In this document: positions 45,801 through 60,800 of the stretch, one piece after another
How positions within the stretch are numbered: the stretch's first letter is position 1
Layout: each line of letters begins with the position of its first letter
DNA from: Anthopleura xanthogrammica
Lineage: Eukaryota; Cnidaria; Anthozoa; Actiniaria; Actiniidae
DNA length: 64,000 bases
NCBI GenBank assembly: GCA_964019055.1
Contig: OZ025218.1
Location: 3,494,169 to 3,558,168, forward strand
Direction: 5' to 3'
Made by a program: the position numbers and the translations under genes
Notes under the pieces: generated by a model
Databases searched by the model: none
What the model was told of the DNA's origin: nothing
The model's input: the letters and a program-made list of their open reading frames with translations, nothing else

Positions 45801-48800
45801 TAGTTCTTGCTTGGACCAGCGCAGCGCCTGCTGTATCCCCTTCATCAACCATGTCATCAGCAGCCTTGGTACGCATCGACGACAGCTTGATGCCCTTAAA
45901 ACATTGAAAAAAATCAAAACACGTTCAAGAATAAGCCTTAAAGACACTTGAAGACTGGAGGCGCAGAACAGAACGGGTTGGGCAAATAATGTGACGGCGT
46001 GAGTGATAATGAATATTCGTGTCGCGTAAGGCTTTGTGCTAGATTACATTCTAGAATGTTTGCTGTTTTTGATGTAAGGCCATGCGTGACGCTGATTTGA
46101 CAGTGGGATTTCTTACGTATACCTGCGAAGGACACCAGAAAAAATGTTCGTATTAACAACATGGTGTGTATCAGGTGCGTCATTATAAAAGTAAAGGCAT
46201 ATCTGGGACAAAACGAGAGTCAGAATGTTCGACAGCAAGTTTCCTCTGTGAAATTTATTATTCTTTTCTCTAATGTTTATCGATGGATGCCCAATGGATA
46301 TTTACCTTGCTACAGAGCACTTTGAGTGCATCTTTTATCAGAGCACCCGACTCCTCGTCTAGAGGGATGTCTCCATCTGTGACAGCACCCAGAACCTAAA
46401 TATCATAGTATATCATTAGTTATTATCGTCAATATCAAGGGGTTTCGATATTTTGTATATAGACTCTGATTTTAATCTCATGTCATCAATAGAAATCAAT
46501 AATAATAGCTGTTATTACGGATGTATGCAAATGAGATATTCTTTTGTTTTAAGAATCATACAAGTGAGGCTATCGGGTCGATACAATGCTTGTTGTCTCA
46601 TTTGCATCTCATTTGCATACATCCGTAATAACAGCTATTGTTTATAGACGCTTAAGGTGTTACGGGACCCATAGATCCTGCAATAAACTTTTCTTCAAAC
46701 TTTGTCTACAAAAAGAACTTCATGGGTGAAACTCAAAAATGAAATTAAAAATGGGGGTCACCGTGCTCGTTTTCGAACGAGGGGTAGACTAGGGAGGTTT
46801 TTTTGTATTTGGCTACGAATAGGAGTACGACTACGACTACGAGATTATTCCTGCCTCACCTCTTGGCACAGTTTACCAGTCAAATTGAATCTGTCTTCGT
46901 CAGTCATGTGGGACAGTAAGAACTGATAGATGATGGAGCGTTTACTGAAAGAAAAATAGAAATGTGTTAACTTGCATGTAGACGACGACCAGCTGATGAA
47001 CAGATTTGGCCTTTAAAAGATGGCCCTAACGTTCACTCAATCACTCACTGTAAAACCAATACAAGGAAAAGCTATATATTCCTTTATACATTCTTTACCT
47101 GGCATTTGTATCCCCTTTCAATGTGAAAAGTTTTTTCTCGCGTTCAGATTGAGGAAATTTGTTGAACACTAAAAGAACAACACCTAAGATGAGTTGGGAT
47201 TGTTTTATAGAACAGATAAACGAAGACTTTCCTACCTCTATGCTTGTCGTAGGAATTGAAATGAAAGATACACTCTACAAAATGCTGTTGAAACATGGCT
47301 GGGTTCCTGGTCAGTAGAAGGTGCACCAGACAAAAGTCCGCTGGAAAAGTGACAATACATATACCTTTTAGTAGACTCTCGAGTACATAGAAACTCTATT
47401 AAGCAGCCAACCTCTAGCGTCAAGTTGCAACTGAGTCCCAAACGAGGTTTTGCACTAATTCATACCTCTAAAAAGAAACCAACCAGCTCAACCAACCTCT
47501 ATTTAGAGTTCCACATAGGTTTTGAAAGAAGCTGTACTCAAAGTTCCAGAGATTATTTTTACTATATGTATGTGTACTATGTATGTGTACTATGCGGTCA
47601 TCTGGTAATTTCCTGGGGCGTGGTCGCTTAATAAATGTTCTACTCTATAATCAAGGATTTGCTACTCTTATGCTTCTGCTGTACAAATCAATAAGTGCCT
47701 TGATAGAAATATATAAAGGCCGATTTACACAGTACAACTTTTGCTGACAACTGTCGCATGCAGCCTGCGTTCCTCCAGTTGTTATTACAACCTGGCACAC
47801 AACAACTAAATTTTCCCATTATTACGCGGACAGTTCGTTTAGTTTACTATAAACTACAAGATAACTTCGAAATGGCGTCCTCCAAAACAGCCCCACAATG
47901 CAACGCGATCGATCCCTAGTTCCCAAGCCCCTGCGCAATTTCGAAATGGCTAATGCTACGCTTACAACATGAATTATGTCGTGTAAATCAACCCTGCAAT
48001 TAGCATCTCACCAAATTTTCTGATGTCCTTGTCTTCATCAACTAGAGCAGTTATAAAATGATAAAAGAGCGAGCCTTTCCACTTGACATAGTCTTCCTAC
48101 AATACAAAGAAAAAACTCGTACATCATCCCAATCTTACACTTACAATTTTGATGAGAATCATAATTTATATTGTCAGAGAGTTCATTGGAAGGGTGTTTT
48201 GGTAGTCAATAGATGTTATTTGTGGTACCTCAGGGCCGTAACGAGAACAAAAATATTAGGGGCTCTCTCCCTACTACGAGCCTTGAAGTAAAAATGTGAC
48301 GTAAAGATGTGATGGCGGAAATCCCGAGGAAACCCCTCGAATCGAGGGAGAACCCAAAACTCAGAGATGAGACGCGAATACACTACTCCTACACCACCCT
48401 TGATTCTCAATTCCAATCTTAAATTCCATTTAAATAATTGTTTTTAGTTATATATCTATAATAAGGTATGTATTTTCTCAAGGGGCACTTGGATGAAAAT
48501 CGATGAAAATTGGAAATGACTTGAAACTTGGTTAAACTTATCTATATGGCCCCAATAGTAGCCAAGAAACATATTTTCTTCACAGTCAAAATTGGCGGAT
48601 AAAAATTATCATTTTCCCCCCCAGGATCTACATTGTGAGTAAATGACGTCATACATCCAACCCTATTGTTCTTTTCAGTGGTTTTTAAACCAAAATTTTC
48701 TCAACTGCAAGTGGCTCGACCCAGACTAAAATTTTCGCCAATCTGGTTTTTATAATCATAATTGAGTCATATTGTCTTCAAATATTTGAATTATTGGAAA

Positions 48801-51800
48801 CATGTTGTTTAGAATAAATAGTCGTGTTTACCTGAAGCAAGTGTGTTAGTAGAGTGAGCGTCTGTCTTCTGACAAGAGGTGCTTTATCCATCAAACAGGT
48901 GGCGATATTCGGGATATACCTATCTACTAGACTAGTGTAGCGAACACACAAGTCACACATGACTACAATCACGTTATTCCTGACAGCAGGATCATCAGAC
49001 ATGTCTAGTTCACGTGCCAGAGCCGCTATGCACTTCTTGGCGAGGTTCTCATTCTGGAGGCATAGCTTGCCTAGGAATCAAGAAATAGGTCTTTTAGCTT
49101 GTAACCCCTCACAATAGAAGCGTTATAACCATAATCATGTTATTATAATCATATTAGCATAATTATATCATCACATTAGGCCTAGTTCAGAAGTCAAACT
49201 TTTGCCGCGTCGATTCTAAATGCCTTCGAGGTCGAGCACTTGTTCTTTCTTAAACTAGTAGAGGTAAGTACATCAAACTTAACACATATCGTCTCCTGGT
49301 GCTAAGGAAAAGAGCTTATTTCTTATATGGTAGCGTGCAAACAATATATCCGTGAAATACAAATTACTAAATAGCACAAAATAGTGCTAATTAAACAATA
49401 GAAAACAATAGAATTATCACAAAAATTGCACTATTTAGTATAACTAATGTTTCACGGATATATTGTTTGCACTCTAGTTCTCAGCCTTTTCTTAGCCGCT
49501 GTCCTCAAAGGCAATGAGATCTGATGCGACTAAAGTTCGACTTCTGAACAGGGCCTTCACAATCAGCATCATGGTAGAGAGCAAGTTATGTTTTTTCTTC
49601 CCAGGTTTCTCAATGGCGAGCAATGGCGCAGTACGAGCAACATTGCAACGGATCAATTGTTGGAAGTGTTTATGGTTTTCAAATACATGATGCAATTTTT
49701 ATTGCCTTTCATTTACCCTGTTTATGACTATGACTGAGCAACATCAAGTCGCGGTGAGAACAGTCATATTTTTCACAGAATATTTGAAGAATAAAAAAGA
49801 GCAAAAATGAAATTTCTTTCTCTATAAAAAGGCAGTTTCAATAGTGTTGATTCACATGCAGCTCACCTAAAGTCACAAAAGCATGTGCCTTGACGGTAGA
49901 AGACAGGTTACATTTGTGTAGAGGTATGCTGTCATTGGTAGTGGTGTTGGTTGGCTGGGATATCAGCATTGATTCAACTAACATGAACAGTCGTTCTGTT
50001 GTCCTGCCTGGCGCAAGCTGGTCAAAGAAAACAAACGGTGTTACAAACACAAGTTAGTACACACTGAAAAAATTGTTAAAAACTTGAAAACTAACTTAAA
50101 GTAAGAAATGAGCTTTGTTGACAATTCAAACAGTTATCCTTCCTTGAAATCCTCTCATGTGCGCTCCAAAAAATTTGAAACTCGAAAACGGGTGTCGAAT
50201 CAATATTTAGAGCAGATTTCGTATGAGTGTGAAAAGTCAAGGCACACGGCACGGTTACGACGAGGCGCGGACACAGTACCGAGTGTCGAATGTTTTCATA
50301 CACGACACGGCAGTGACGCGGTCCGTGCCGTAAGTTTTTCATAGTCATATACGAAAATTGCTTTAATATGACATTTCCGTGGCAGATTTTCAATAAGTTC
50401 CAATGAGCGCACAATCTGTACTGATAATATCACGAAATATTTATCTTTTTTGTTGTTATCATATGGAGCAGATAGCAACCGTTACCTGGGCGACCTCACC
50501 GACAGTGAATAGGTTCTTAACAGTGGTTTGATCGTCAACTTTTGAACCTGAAACAAGCAACAAAGTACTTTAACACACTTAAATACCTCTACAACATGAT
50601 GGACACCGCACCGCTCTATGAGGGAACACTTCCTTCAAACCCTGACTGCACAAATGCCAATCATTGGGCTCCGTCCGCGGAGTTGAGGTTTGGCCCGCGT
50701 TGTAGACGTTTGACTGTATTATCGTCACTTTATCCACATGGGTATTGCGTTGAAAGGAAAGTGCAAGAGATTCGAGATTTTTATCAATTTACTTATGGGA
50801 TAATTAATCTTCGGTACTGACCTTGGTGTTCATCAAGTACTATGTTAGACAGAGTTTGTTCACAAGCTTTGAGTAAATCGGCACACCAACCATCTATCAT
50901 ACTCTGCAAGGAAAACCATACTCCTCAGTCAGCTTTTAAAAGACATTACCTCCCTCGCGTGGCAAGCATGTTGACTCCAGGGATACAATCGGGGATAACC
51001 TCCTTCGCAACACTGAACAAAAATGCAATACTGGAAAACGCTTTTTCTTTACTGACTGCTTTCAAGAGAGGTCCAGGTGTTAGCACTTCCCTATTTCACA
51101 AACCTGACGTCATAAAGAACGCTATATTTGGTTACGTCTTACCTTGGCTTGGGGCTGGGCTCGGCAGAGCTAAAACACAAACAGAAAAGACATAAAAACG
51201 TGCAACTTTTAATGAGGAATGATAGAAGGATTAAAGGGGTCGTTAGCCCTACACTTCCAGCACCATAAACATACAATCCCATGTTGAAAAAGTTCCTAGA
51301 TCCATCTTCACCGATGATGAGGAATGGAAACACAGGGATACCACTAGGGGGTTTTCAATCCAGTGGTTTTTTGAACCTATGTGTAACTGCTCAAATTGGC
51401 TCCCAAGCATTGTGTTGTGGGTTCCAATCAATGATTCAGGAATTCCTTGTCAACACAAGGGGCAAGATTGTGGTGAAAATGCATTTTTGGTCCTATTTTG
51501 TAAAAACGCAAGATTTCTGTGTTAACGCGATCCCTGTAATTAATATCAGATAGTGTTGTGCGAGATTTGAACACTCACCTTACAAAGTGTACCTATAATG
51601 GCGGCAATAATCTCCGGAGAACTCTTAAAACCACTCAACATGCGCTGTAAGTCACCTGGAGAACATGGATATTGTCAGTGATGAATTGCTGTCTTCAAGT
51701 TTCTATCTTCAAGTCAACGGTATTGTGCACTAACTACATACACAACTTTCACATCCCCATGATGCTTTGCTTTTTGGGGGCAACAACGAGACAAAATCTT

Positions 51801-54800
51801 TAATATCACCATGAAGATCAATAAGAATTGAAGAAAAACATCCTGCATCCATGATAGATTCAGCATTCACAAAAACCAGAAAGAAAGAAATTTGAACAGG
51901 TTTACGACATCTTTTTTGGTGTCTGTAACACCAAACGTTTCATTCTCCCATGCGTGTGGAATTAACTCTGATTAAACTGATACTGGATTTTTCACTCTTC
52001 CTTCCCATCATGCACTGCGCGTTGAATCTACGCATTTGTATTTTCTATGGTGTGGGATAAAATGGTTATACAATGGTTTCTCGTGGCATACCGTGGAGGC
52101 CCACTCGTCACTTGTATTTTCACAAAATGCCACTCGAAACCATTGTATAACTAGTATATAATTGGTTGATAACAGATCCTACGTATACCCCCGGCATCTC
52201 GTAAAAAGTTTAATTCATTAATTCAGATTCAAGATGGCCGCCGCATCGTCGAAGTAGTCCATTGGTTGATAACAGAGAGGTGTAGATCAAAAGACACAAT
52301 ATATGCAAGTATGTATTTATGCAGAACTATGTTATATTATGTGAGACGTAAGAGAATTAAAAACACAAAAGAGCAAAATATATTACCTGTGAGCGCTGTG
52401 ACGGAATCTTCTGGTATCTTGTCACTCACACTACCAATCACAGACAAAACCCAACACAGTGTCTCATCATCACACTCTACAAAAACAGCAATACAGTATT
52501 GTTAATACATTATTATCAATACAGCTGTTCAACTTTTAAAAGATCAAATCAAAAACCAGTAGTACAGACGTGGCGCAATGAGTGCATGCACAAACATGGA
52601 GCAAGGATGGCACAGTTGGTTAATGCGCGGCCTTCGTTGCAAGAGGTCCGAGTTGGATTCCCAGTGACTTTGCATCCTTGTTTCGACTTCTTTCCTTTCT
52701 GTGTAGCTTCAATTAGCTTTAAATTATTGCCTGAACAGTCCTTCCTCTTAATAAAAACATAGAGTCTTCTAACCTTGTTTGTTTGCAACATAATCCTTCC
52801 AGTACTGGATCAGTAGATTGTGGTCCATCTTGATCGACGCACTTGCCATTTGAGACAACAGCAGCCAAGCGGGCTGAGAAAGAAACAAACAAACAAACTG
52901 AAATTAAGTTTCTCTTAACGAGTTACAAAGGCATTTCAATTTTTAGAATTATTAAGAGTGTGTTTTAACACATTTTTTACCAGATTTTTTCTGGGGGATT
53001 TTAACATGGATTTCTAACGAAAACAAAACAGTCAGGCACAAAAACACTCTTAAAGCAAATAAAGCCAGCAAAGGCCAAAAAACACAAATGAGAAGGTGCA
53101 TGAAGCAACAAAATGGTGCTACTCCTGCTGATGGTGGTGCTGCACCTTTTATTATACTGATACCTTATTTTTGGCAGAGTTGATGTGCGACATCAGTGAC
53201 TTGACTAGAGTATTGTTAAGTTTGTTTTGTTTGGACCAATAATGACATGCATTGAGTAAATATCGCCTGGGAAGAAAAAAAAAACACTACAAATTATTCG
53301 TTTGTTTTAGTGAATGATTAGGGGAGGGGTGAGGCAGTATTGTCCATCACCCAAGAGATAGAACAGATTTCATATGAGTGTAGCATGGTTCACATGGCAG
53401 TTACACCATGATGCGGACACGACGCGGAAATGTAGCATGTTTTCATACATGGCATGGCACTGACAAGGTCATGGCAAGGCGCGGCCTGTGCTGTAGGTTT
53501 TTCATAGTCATACGAAAACTGTTCTAATTTTCCCGTGAATAAATGCTACCTGGTAAATCATCATCATCATCGTCACCATCACAATCACCATCATCAGTAA
53601 TCATCATCATCAGCAATCATCATCATCATCACCATCATCATTACCAATAATCATCATCATCAGCAATTATTATCATCATCATCATCATTACCAGTAATCA
53701 TCATTGTCAGTAATCATCATCATCACCATCATCATTACCAATAATCATCATCATCAGTAATCATCATCACCATCATCATAACCAGTAATCATCATCATCA
53801 GTAATAATCATCATCAGTAATAATCATCATCATCATCGTCGTCGTCATCATCACCATCATCATTCAGAAGCTTGTTTTCACCACTACTCCTACCTGACTT
53901 CCTGTCCACTAGGACTTGAAACTATTTGTAAAAGATTCCAGGTCAGTATATGTTGTTCAGCAATGGACCTGTGCAAGGGCACTATCTTGCTAAGAATAAC
54001 ATCTTCTAAGATACTGTAACATTTCTCTTGTGCTGTGGTTTCTCTGTCCAGTACCAGTGGAAAGATTGCATCCAACCACAAACTAGTAAGAATAAATGAT
54101 CATAATGTTAATACTATATCTGAAGTGGGCTCCCTGGGTCCTAACAAGGCTTCTTTGGGTACTCAACAAGGTGGAGATAGGGGGTAGGGCTGATACAATG
54201 ATTAATAAAACTGCACTGTTGCACACAGACCTTTGAAGGACAGTATCAGATGGTTGTTCTTGTAGCAAAGCAGTCAGGGATATCATTGCTTGTTTTCTGA
54301 CAGACAAGGCAGGGTCCATGCAGCGATCATGTAACATCATAAGATCCTGAATTGATAAACCATGATAGAGACTAGTTAGGATAAAAGGGGGAGGACTGAG
54401 GGGATATGGTGTTTGATTGCATGATGGTGATGGTGGTGATCATGAAGATGGTAGTAATAGATGAGAAGCTAGGAAGATAGAAAAGTTATTCAGAAGATTA
54501 ACAAGCTTGTGCAGGGGCTCGGAAAAAATCAAAGTCCATCTGAATGGAATTGAACCCTTCGAGATACCGATCAGATGCTTTATCCCTAAGATACAGGGAG
54601 GCTCATGTGGTTATGGTCAAGGTGGTAGTATTGGTGAAAATGACTGTGCTGGTGATGATGATATGCTGGTGATGGTGAAGATGATGCTGGTGTTGGTGAT
54701 AATGATGATCATGCTAGTGTTGGTGCTGATGATGCTGGTGTTGGTGATAATGATGATCACGCTGGTGTTGGTGCTGATGATGCTGGTGTTGGTGCTGATG

Positions 54801-57800
54801 ATGCTGGTGTTGGTGCTGATGATGCTGGTGTTGGTGCTGATGATGCTGGTGTTGGTGCTGATGATGCTGGTGTTGGTGCTGATGATGCTGGTGTTGGTGC
54901 TGATGATGCTGGTGTTGGTGCTGATGATGCTGGTGTTGGTGCTGATGATGCTGGTGTTGGTGCTGATGATGCTGGTGTTGGTGCTGATGATGCTGGTGTT
55001 GGTGCTGATGATGCTGGTGTTGGTGGTGATGATGCTGGTGTTGGTGCTGATGATGCTGGTGTTGGTGCTGATGATGCTGGTGTTGGTGCTGATGATGCTG
55101 GTGTTGGTGCTGATGATGCTGGTGTTGGTGCTGATGATGCTGGTGTTGGTGCTGATGATGCTGGTGTTGGTGCTGATGATGCTGGTGTTGGTGCTGATGA
55201 TGCTGGTGTTGGTGCTGATGATGCTGGCATTGGTGCTGATAACAATGGTGATGATGAAGATAGTGGTGGTTGTACTCATACTCACTGGTTTTTTGAGGGA
55301 CTTCAAATCAAGATGAACTACACTCTCCAGTACCTGCAAAAAAAGGAAAACAAATAGAAATTAATATCATTTCATGGAAATATTTGATTTTTGATCAATG
55401 AGATGAGACATGATCAAAACACCTTATCAAGATGACAGCAAAAAGCTCTGCATTCTCACATGCCCAAATTCAGTCCCACTATTCTTGGCAAAACAAATGT
55501 GCTACTAACACTGTTGAATTTCAACACAAAGGCAACTGTTGGGACAAAATTTTGTGGCCATTGTAGAAATGTTGCTGTGGTGGAGAGGTTACAGCTACAG
55601 TATATGTATAAAATTCCCTGACTTTTCCCTGACTTTTCCCTGACCAAAGACCATTTTTCACTGACCACAATGTGCACTAATTTTACGAAAAATGGTTGTT
55701 TGACCACAGGAAGCCCAACCGAAAATTCCAAATTCAAAACAATTTTTTGAAGACTGACAGAAATTCCCTGACTTTTCACTGACTTTTGGGTAAATTGTAA
55801 AAATTCACTGACCAAAAGCAAAATTCCCTGACAGTTCCCTGACCTTGAAAAAATGTCAGAATTCACTGACTTTTTCTTGACCGTGGGAACCCTGTTCAAG
55901 ATAAAATTTCCTGACCATTGAGTAGAGGTGGACATTGTGGGGACGTAATAGCCTTTAGTCGAGGTTTGACTGTATTCTAAAAATGGCATTTATTGTTGCA
56001 ATACCTACAGTACTGTCTCCAAGCTAACTTACTTGAAGTGCTGCCTTCCTGACTCCCACTTTTTCATCACAGGTCCTCTTCCTTATCATTGACCCAACAG
56101 TTTGGATTTCATTACTGTTCACTGACTTCTCCAAGGGTTCTTTGAGGGCTTCCTGTACAAGCTTGATCAGTTCTGCATCACCTGATGTAATGGCCTGTGA
56201 CAAGTGCTGCAGTGCCTTGGCACGAACACTGGAGGGAATCATACAATTAGATTTATCTGTAAGTTCTCCATTATCTGTATACCTATTAGACAGTACACAT
56301 TTTCACCTTGGGGTCATATTTTTTCCATTCAGATATCTTAATATCCTTGTAACTCTACAAATATTTGCCTTTTTACTTTGAAATTGTGCACATTTACTAA
56401 TTAACTAGTGGTCTTTCAGTTGGCAACAAAACTATAATTCTGAATTAAGTGTAAGTATTTGATTTATAAAAATTATACAAATGATTTTTGCATAGGGTCT
56501 ATGTAAGACAGTTTTATGTTCTGAAAAAACTCAGCTTGACATTATCAAGAAATTGCTGAAAAAGGGTTTTTGCTGTCATTATGCACAAGTGTCCACAATC
56601 TCCTGCACACACTTGCTGGACCATCCCTTTCATTGTAGCCAGCCAATCAGACCCTACATTGTTTCATAGCCATGTATGTTATAAAGAATACTCACGTTGG
56701 GGCCCTGTCTGAGCATCTGCCTATCAAGATGTCCAAAAGGTCTTTCTTTGTCGTCAAAACCTGGGTCTCTTGATCAGTTTGAACTAAAAAAATAAATGAA
56801 TGAGTGAGAACGTTACTAAATCACAGGGAAAAATGAATAAATAAACATTTTCAATCATCAAATACACATAGAACCAACCTTGAGTTGTTGGCCTTTTTTC
56901 TTGTATGATTAATTCTGATATGAAGTCCAAAGCAAACACCCTGTAGCCCATCTAAAGAAAGCCATCAACATATTAGTGAATTTTCTTTTAATAAAAACTC
57001 CTTTCTTTTAATAAAGACACCCTTCTCAGACCCTCCCACATACCTTGGCATTCTTGCTGTATTTGGTTATCCATTCCATCAGGCTGGAATACGATTTGTC
57101 TGGTAGACTCTTCAGGACATCAACAGCAGCCTAAGATAATAAAATAGTCATAAAAACCCTCACTTGTTTGTCTGTACTGCTGTAGTCATGGGTTTGATTA
57201 CATGTACTGGACCAGTCGTCATGTGAGTCAGGGTCCGTGTAGGCTTCTTGTGAAGACATTCAAGGACATTTCAAGGAGTATTCAAGGACCAAAATGAAAA
57301 TTTTCAAGGACCACATAACGATGGGTGTGATCGGGATTACGAACTTTTAGATGAGGAAAACTGGCGTTTTGGGTTACACAAACCTTTCTAAATATTTTTC
57401 AAGGAGTATTTACGATTTTCAAGGAAGTTTTTCTTTTTTCAAGGAGTTTCAAGTGCCCTTGAAATGAGTTTTCAAATTCCAGTACTTTTCAAGGAGTTCA
57501 AGGACCTGCACGAACCCTGTGAGTAGAGTTGCTTGTCTCTCCAGCCTGTGCTTTGAGGGTTTTTCTCTGAGCCAATTTTCCCTCTCCTCAAAAATCAAAC
57601 TAATTTCTGAATTCAAATTTAACCTGGCATAAAAAGCTTTTAAAAACATGGATTTTGAGGATTTTTATTCTTCTAATCATGTGGGCTGGGAAATGTGGCA
57701 GGCTCATGCACATATATCCAGTTTTGCAGCTATGGGTTATTTGCATTTAACTGTTAATACCTTTGCAACTAGAACCCTGTAATCAGCTTTGTCTGGACAC

Positions 57801-60800
57801 TTTGTACACAGATGCTGGATGAGAACTCTAACAGCATCTTGAGATGATGTACAATCCTTCTCTGCAATATAACTGCAGAAAAGAAGAATTTTAACAGATT
57901 TTTCCATACTCTCTTTAGTGAAGAGAAGCCTAGAGGTCATAGGTAAGTGCTTCACACAATTCTGGTGTCTTTATCAATTGGTTGACAGAAGCAACAATAC
58001 TGCACACATACAGTGCTGACAAAAAATCTTCAAGGCTTTACGATAAAAACAATTCTTTGCAAGGTATAACCTAGACAAGCTACAAGAAATCCATAACTTT
58101 TCCATAGCCTAGTGAATCAAAAAAACAATTTTCCAAAACTTTCAAGGTCCTGGAAAAATCCATTATCAAATTATTTTCAAAACTTTCCAAGACCTCCTAA
58201 AACCCGTACGAACCCTGGTAATGTCAAGTCCTCTCCCCTCCCCCATATTAATGCAAATGGACACCCCTCTGGTTGTTCCTTACCAGGCAAATTGCACAGC
58301 ATTGTCTTTAATCAGCTGTAAGTCTTTGACTAGAGATGCCTTGGGACCACTGTGTGTCATCAGAATGTTTGGAACAACATTCTTGAATACCTTATGGAGC
58401 AAACAAATGCTTGTTAGCAATGACAATACAGGGAACGTGCATCCAGGAAATTCTAATGGAGGCTGTGGGAGTCTCAACAACACAGCATCAAAATAACCTG
58501 GTCATATCAGTAAGTTGTTTTAAAGTTATATTTACCAGCGGTTGATCACCAGGTACTTATCACCTTTCACCACCAGCTATTTCATGATCATATCTAGTTA
58601 ATTGCTAATATTAAGCTGGTTCAGAACAGCTACCAATTTTGTCAAGAGAGCCTCCTACTTTAAAAATTACTGACATCATTGCATCAAGAGATTTGTAGAT
58701 AGTAGCTGCTGCTAGTTGATATGTATAATTAATGGAAGTCACAATTAAAACTTTACTTACAGTTCTTGTGTTTGATCCAACATCTCCATGTAAAGCAATA
58801 CAGATATTTGCTAAACCCTATCAATTGAAAGATAACAAAGAACAACAATCAACAGGTTACACATGCTGGCAGGCTAGGCTATACCTTTGACAATGTAACA
58901 CTCTTGTTATTATTTTATGTACATTTATTTTTCCTTAGAATTCTTATGTATATCAGATATAATATTCTTATACACTTTTTTTTTTTTTGTAATGCGCCTT
59001 GAACTATGGATAAGCGCGCTATATAAGTTAAATTATTATTATTATTATTATTAACTGTTACTAATTCAAAGAGTTCTACTGGTGTACACAACTACTAACC
59101 ATGTAACCAAGCTGGGAAACAGACTTGACTTTCTTAAGTTCTGACCTACAGAATGAAAGTATTGAATCAGATGAATTTAATACTTTAAACTAAAGATGGC
59201 TCATGAAAAACATTTTAAACGACTAATGCTTAGAGAAGCAACAAGCACAAAATGTAAACAGACACATTAATCAAGGCATTCAGTGCCATTCCATGGACAT
59301 GTTAGACTGTCACAACATGACCACTTCCCACCCAAAAGAATCTGTGATGCACAATTCATTCTGCACAATGTACATGTAATAAGGAGAACTCACTTTGAAG
59401 AGAAACCAATGCCAGACAATGCACTACTTGCATCAATCCTCGTCATGTCAACTAGTCTCTGAATGATATGATGGCATGCCTGGTCTGAATGACGCAAAGA
59501 ATAGGTGCTCAACAAGAAAACCAGATCCTGAAAGAGAAGCATAAAGAAATATAGTAAGCTCACTACAAGTATAATGCACCATTGGTTCCAAATACTAAAA
59601 GCCAAGCCTTCTTAAGGACCATCAATTCTTCATAAGAGGGGGTTTGGAATCAAGTGCACTCGCCTCTCTCGCATGGGGTCACAAGTTCAATTCCTTGACT
59701 AATGGCATTACAAGTGAGGAGAGTTTATTGGGTGTCTGTGAGCTAACCATGTCATGACTTAGAGCAGCCCAGAGGTTGTTTCAGGGATAGATAAGAATAG
59801 CAATAAAAATTGGGCAAAAAATATACTCAGTCACCTGGAATATTCATTAATGCTGAGAATAACAGTCTGACTGAAGTAGGTTATTTAACATGTCTTGGAG
59901 TTTTTACTGGAATTCTATTCCAAATTCAGGGGTTAAAATAACAGCTAGTCATTAGCTGGTCAGGATAACTGGCCAAATTAGTTTTAGATTGTTCATACCT
60001 GTTCCTGGCTCAATGTTACTTGTCAAAATAACCGGCAAGGAAAATATTTGACTGGACAAGTTCCAATTCTGGCCAGACATTGTGTGATAACTGGCTGTTA
60101 TTTTAATGAGCCCTAATTTTGGCTGGAATTAAAAGTTTGAACTTTCAGGGTTGAGAATCTTGAAAAGCAAGGCTTACCAAGTTCTAACCCAGCCCATTCC
60201 CAAAAAAGAAGGTATTAGCTCTGACTGACTTGGAATTTCTTACAAACCTGCAAAAGTTCCATAATTTTCACTTTTATATTTTGAAAGGCTGCTTCTGAGG
60301 ATATTGCTGCTCCACCATACTCATTGTCATCATCATCACTATCATCATCATCACTTCCATCATCATCTGAGTCATCATTATCTAGGATTAAAAGAATAAA
60401 AATTGTCATTAAATTGCCAACAATTTTCACAGGGAAATCTTCCTAAAAAACATGACTGGTTTTTCTAAATAACATGTTGGTTTTTACCATTTCAATTATT
60501 AACCATTGCTGGCTTTCATGTCAAAAAAACATTAATGAGAAAAATTTGGATTTTCCAACAATGGTTTTTATAATGGGAATTAGTAAAATAACCATTCAAA
60601 AACACACTAATGTTTTTTAGGAAAATTTCCCTGTGTTTCCTAATCAAGAGACAACTTTCTTGCAAGAAGTACAGAATCTGGTACATTCTATTCTTATAGC
60701 TTATTGTGATTTTGAGTCTCCAATACAGGTTATGTAAATTTGATGCTTGGGAGAAAATACAGTGTATATTCTGTATTGGCTATAGTTGCAAAGCGGCAAT

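Noticed and set aside
49492..49695. 67-codon minus open frame next to the 49333 MITE
   Set aside because: Lies in NCAPD3 intron 25, contains no recognisable motif and fits no exon phase.
54507..55339. Long plus and minus frames (MLVLVLM, ISTNTS, SAPTPA)
   Set aside because: Frames of a 21-bp minisatellite inside NCAPD3 intron 15; no domain, no splice or start support.
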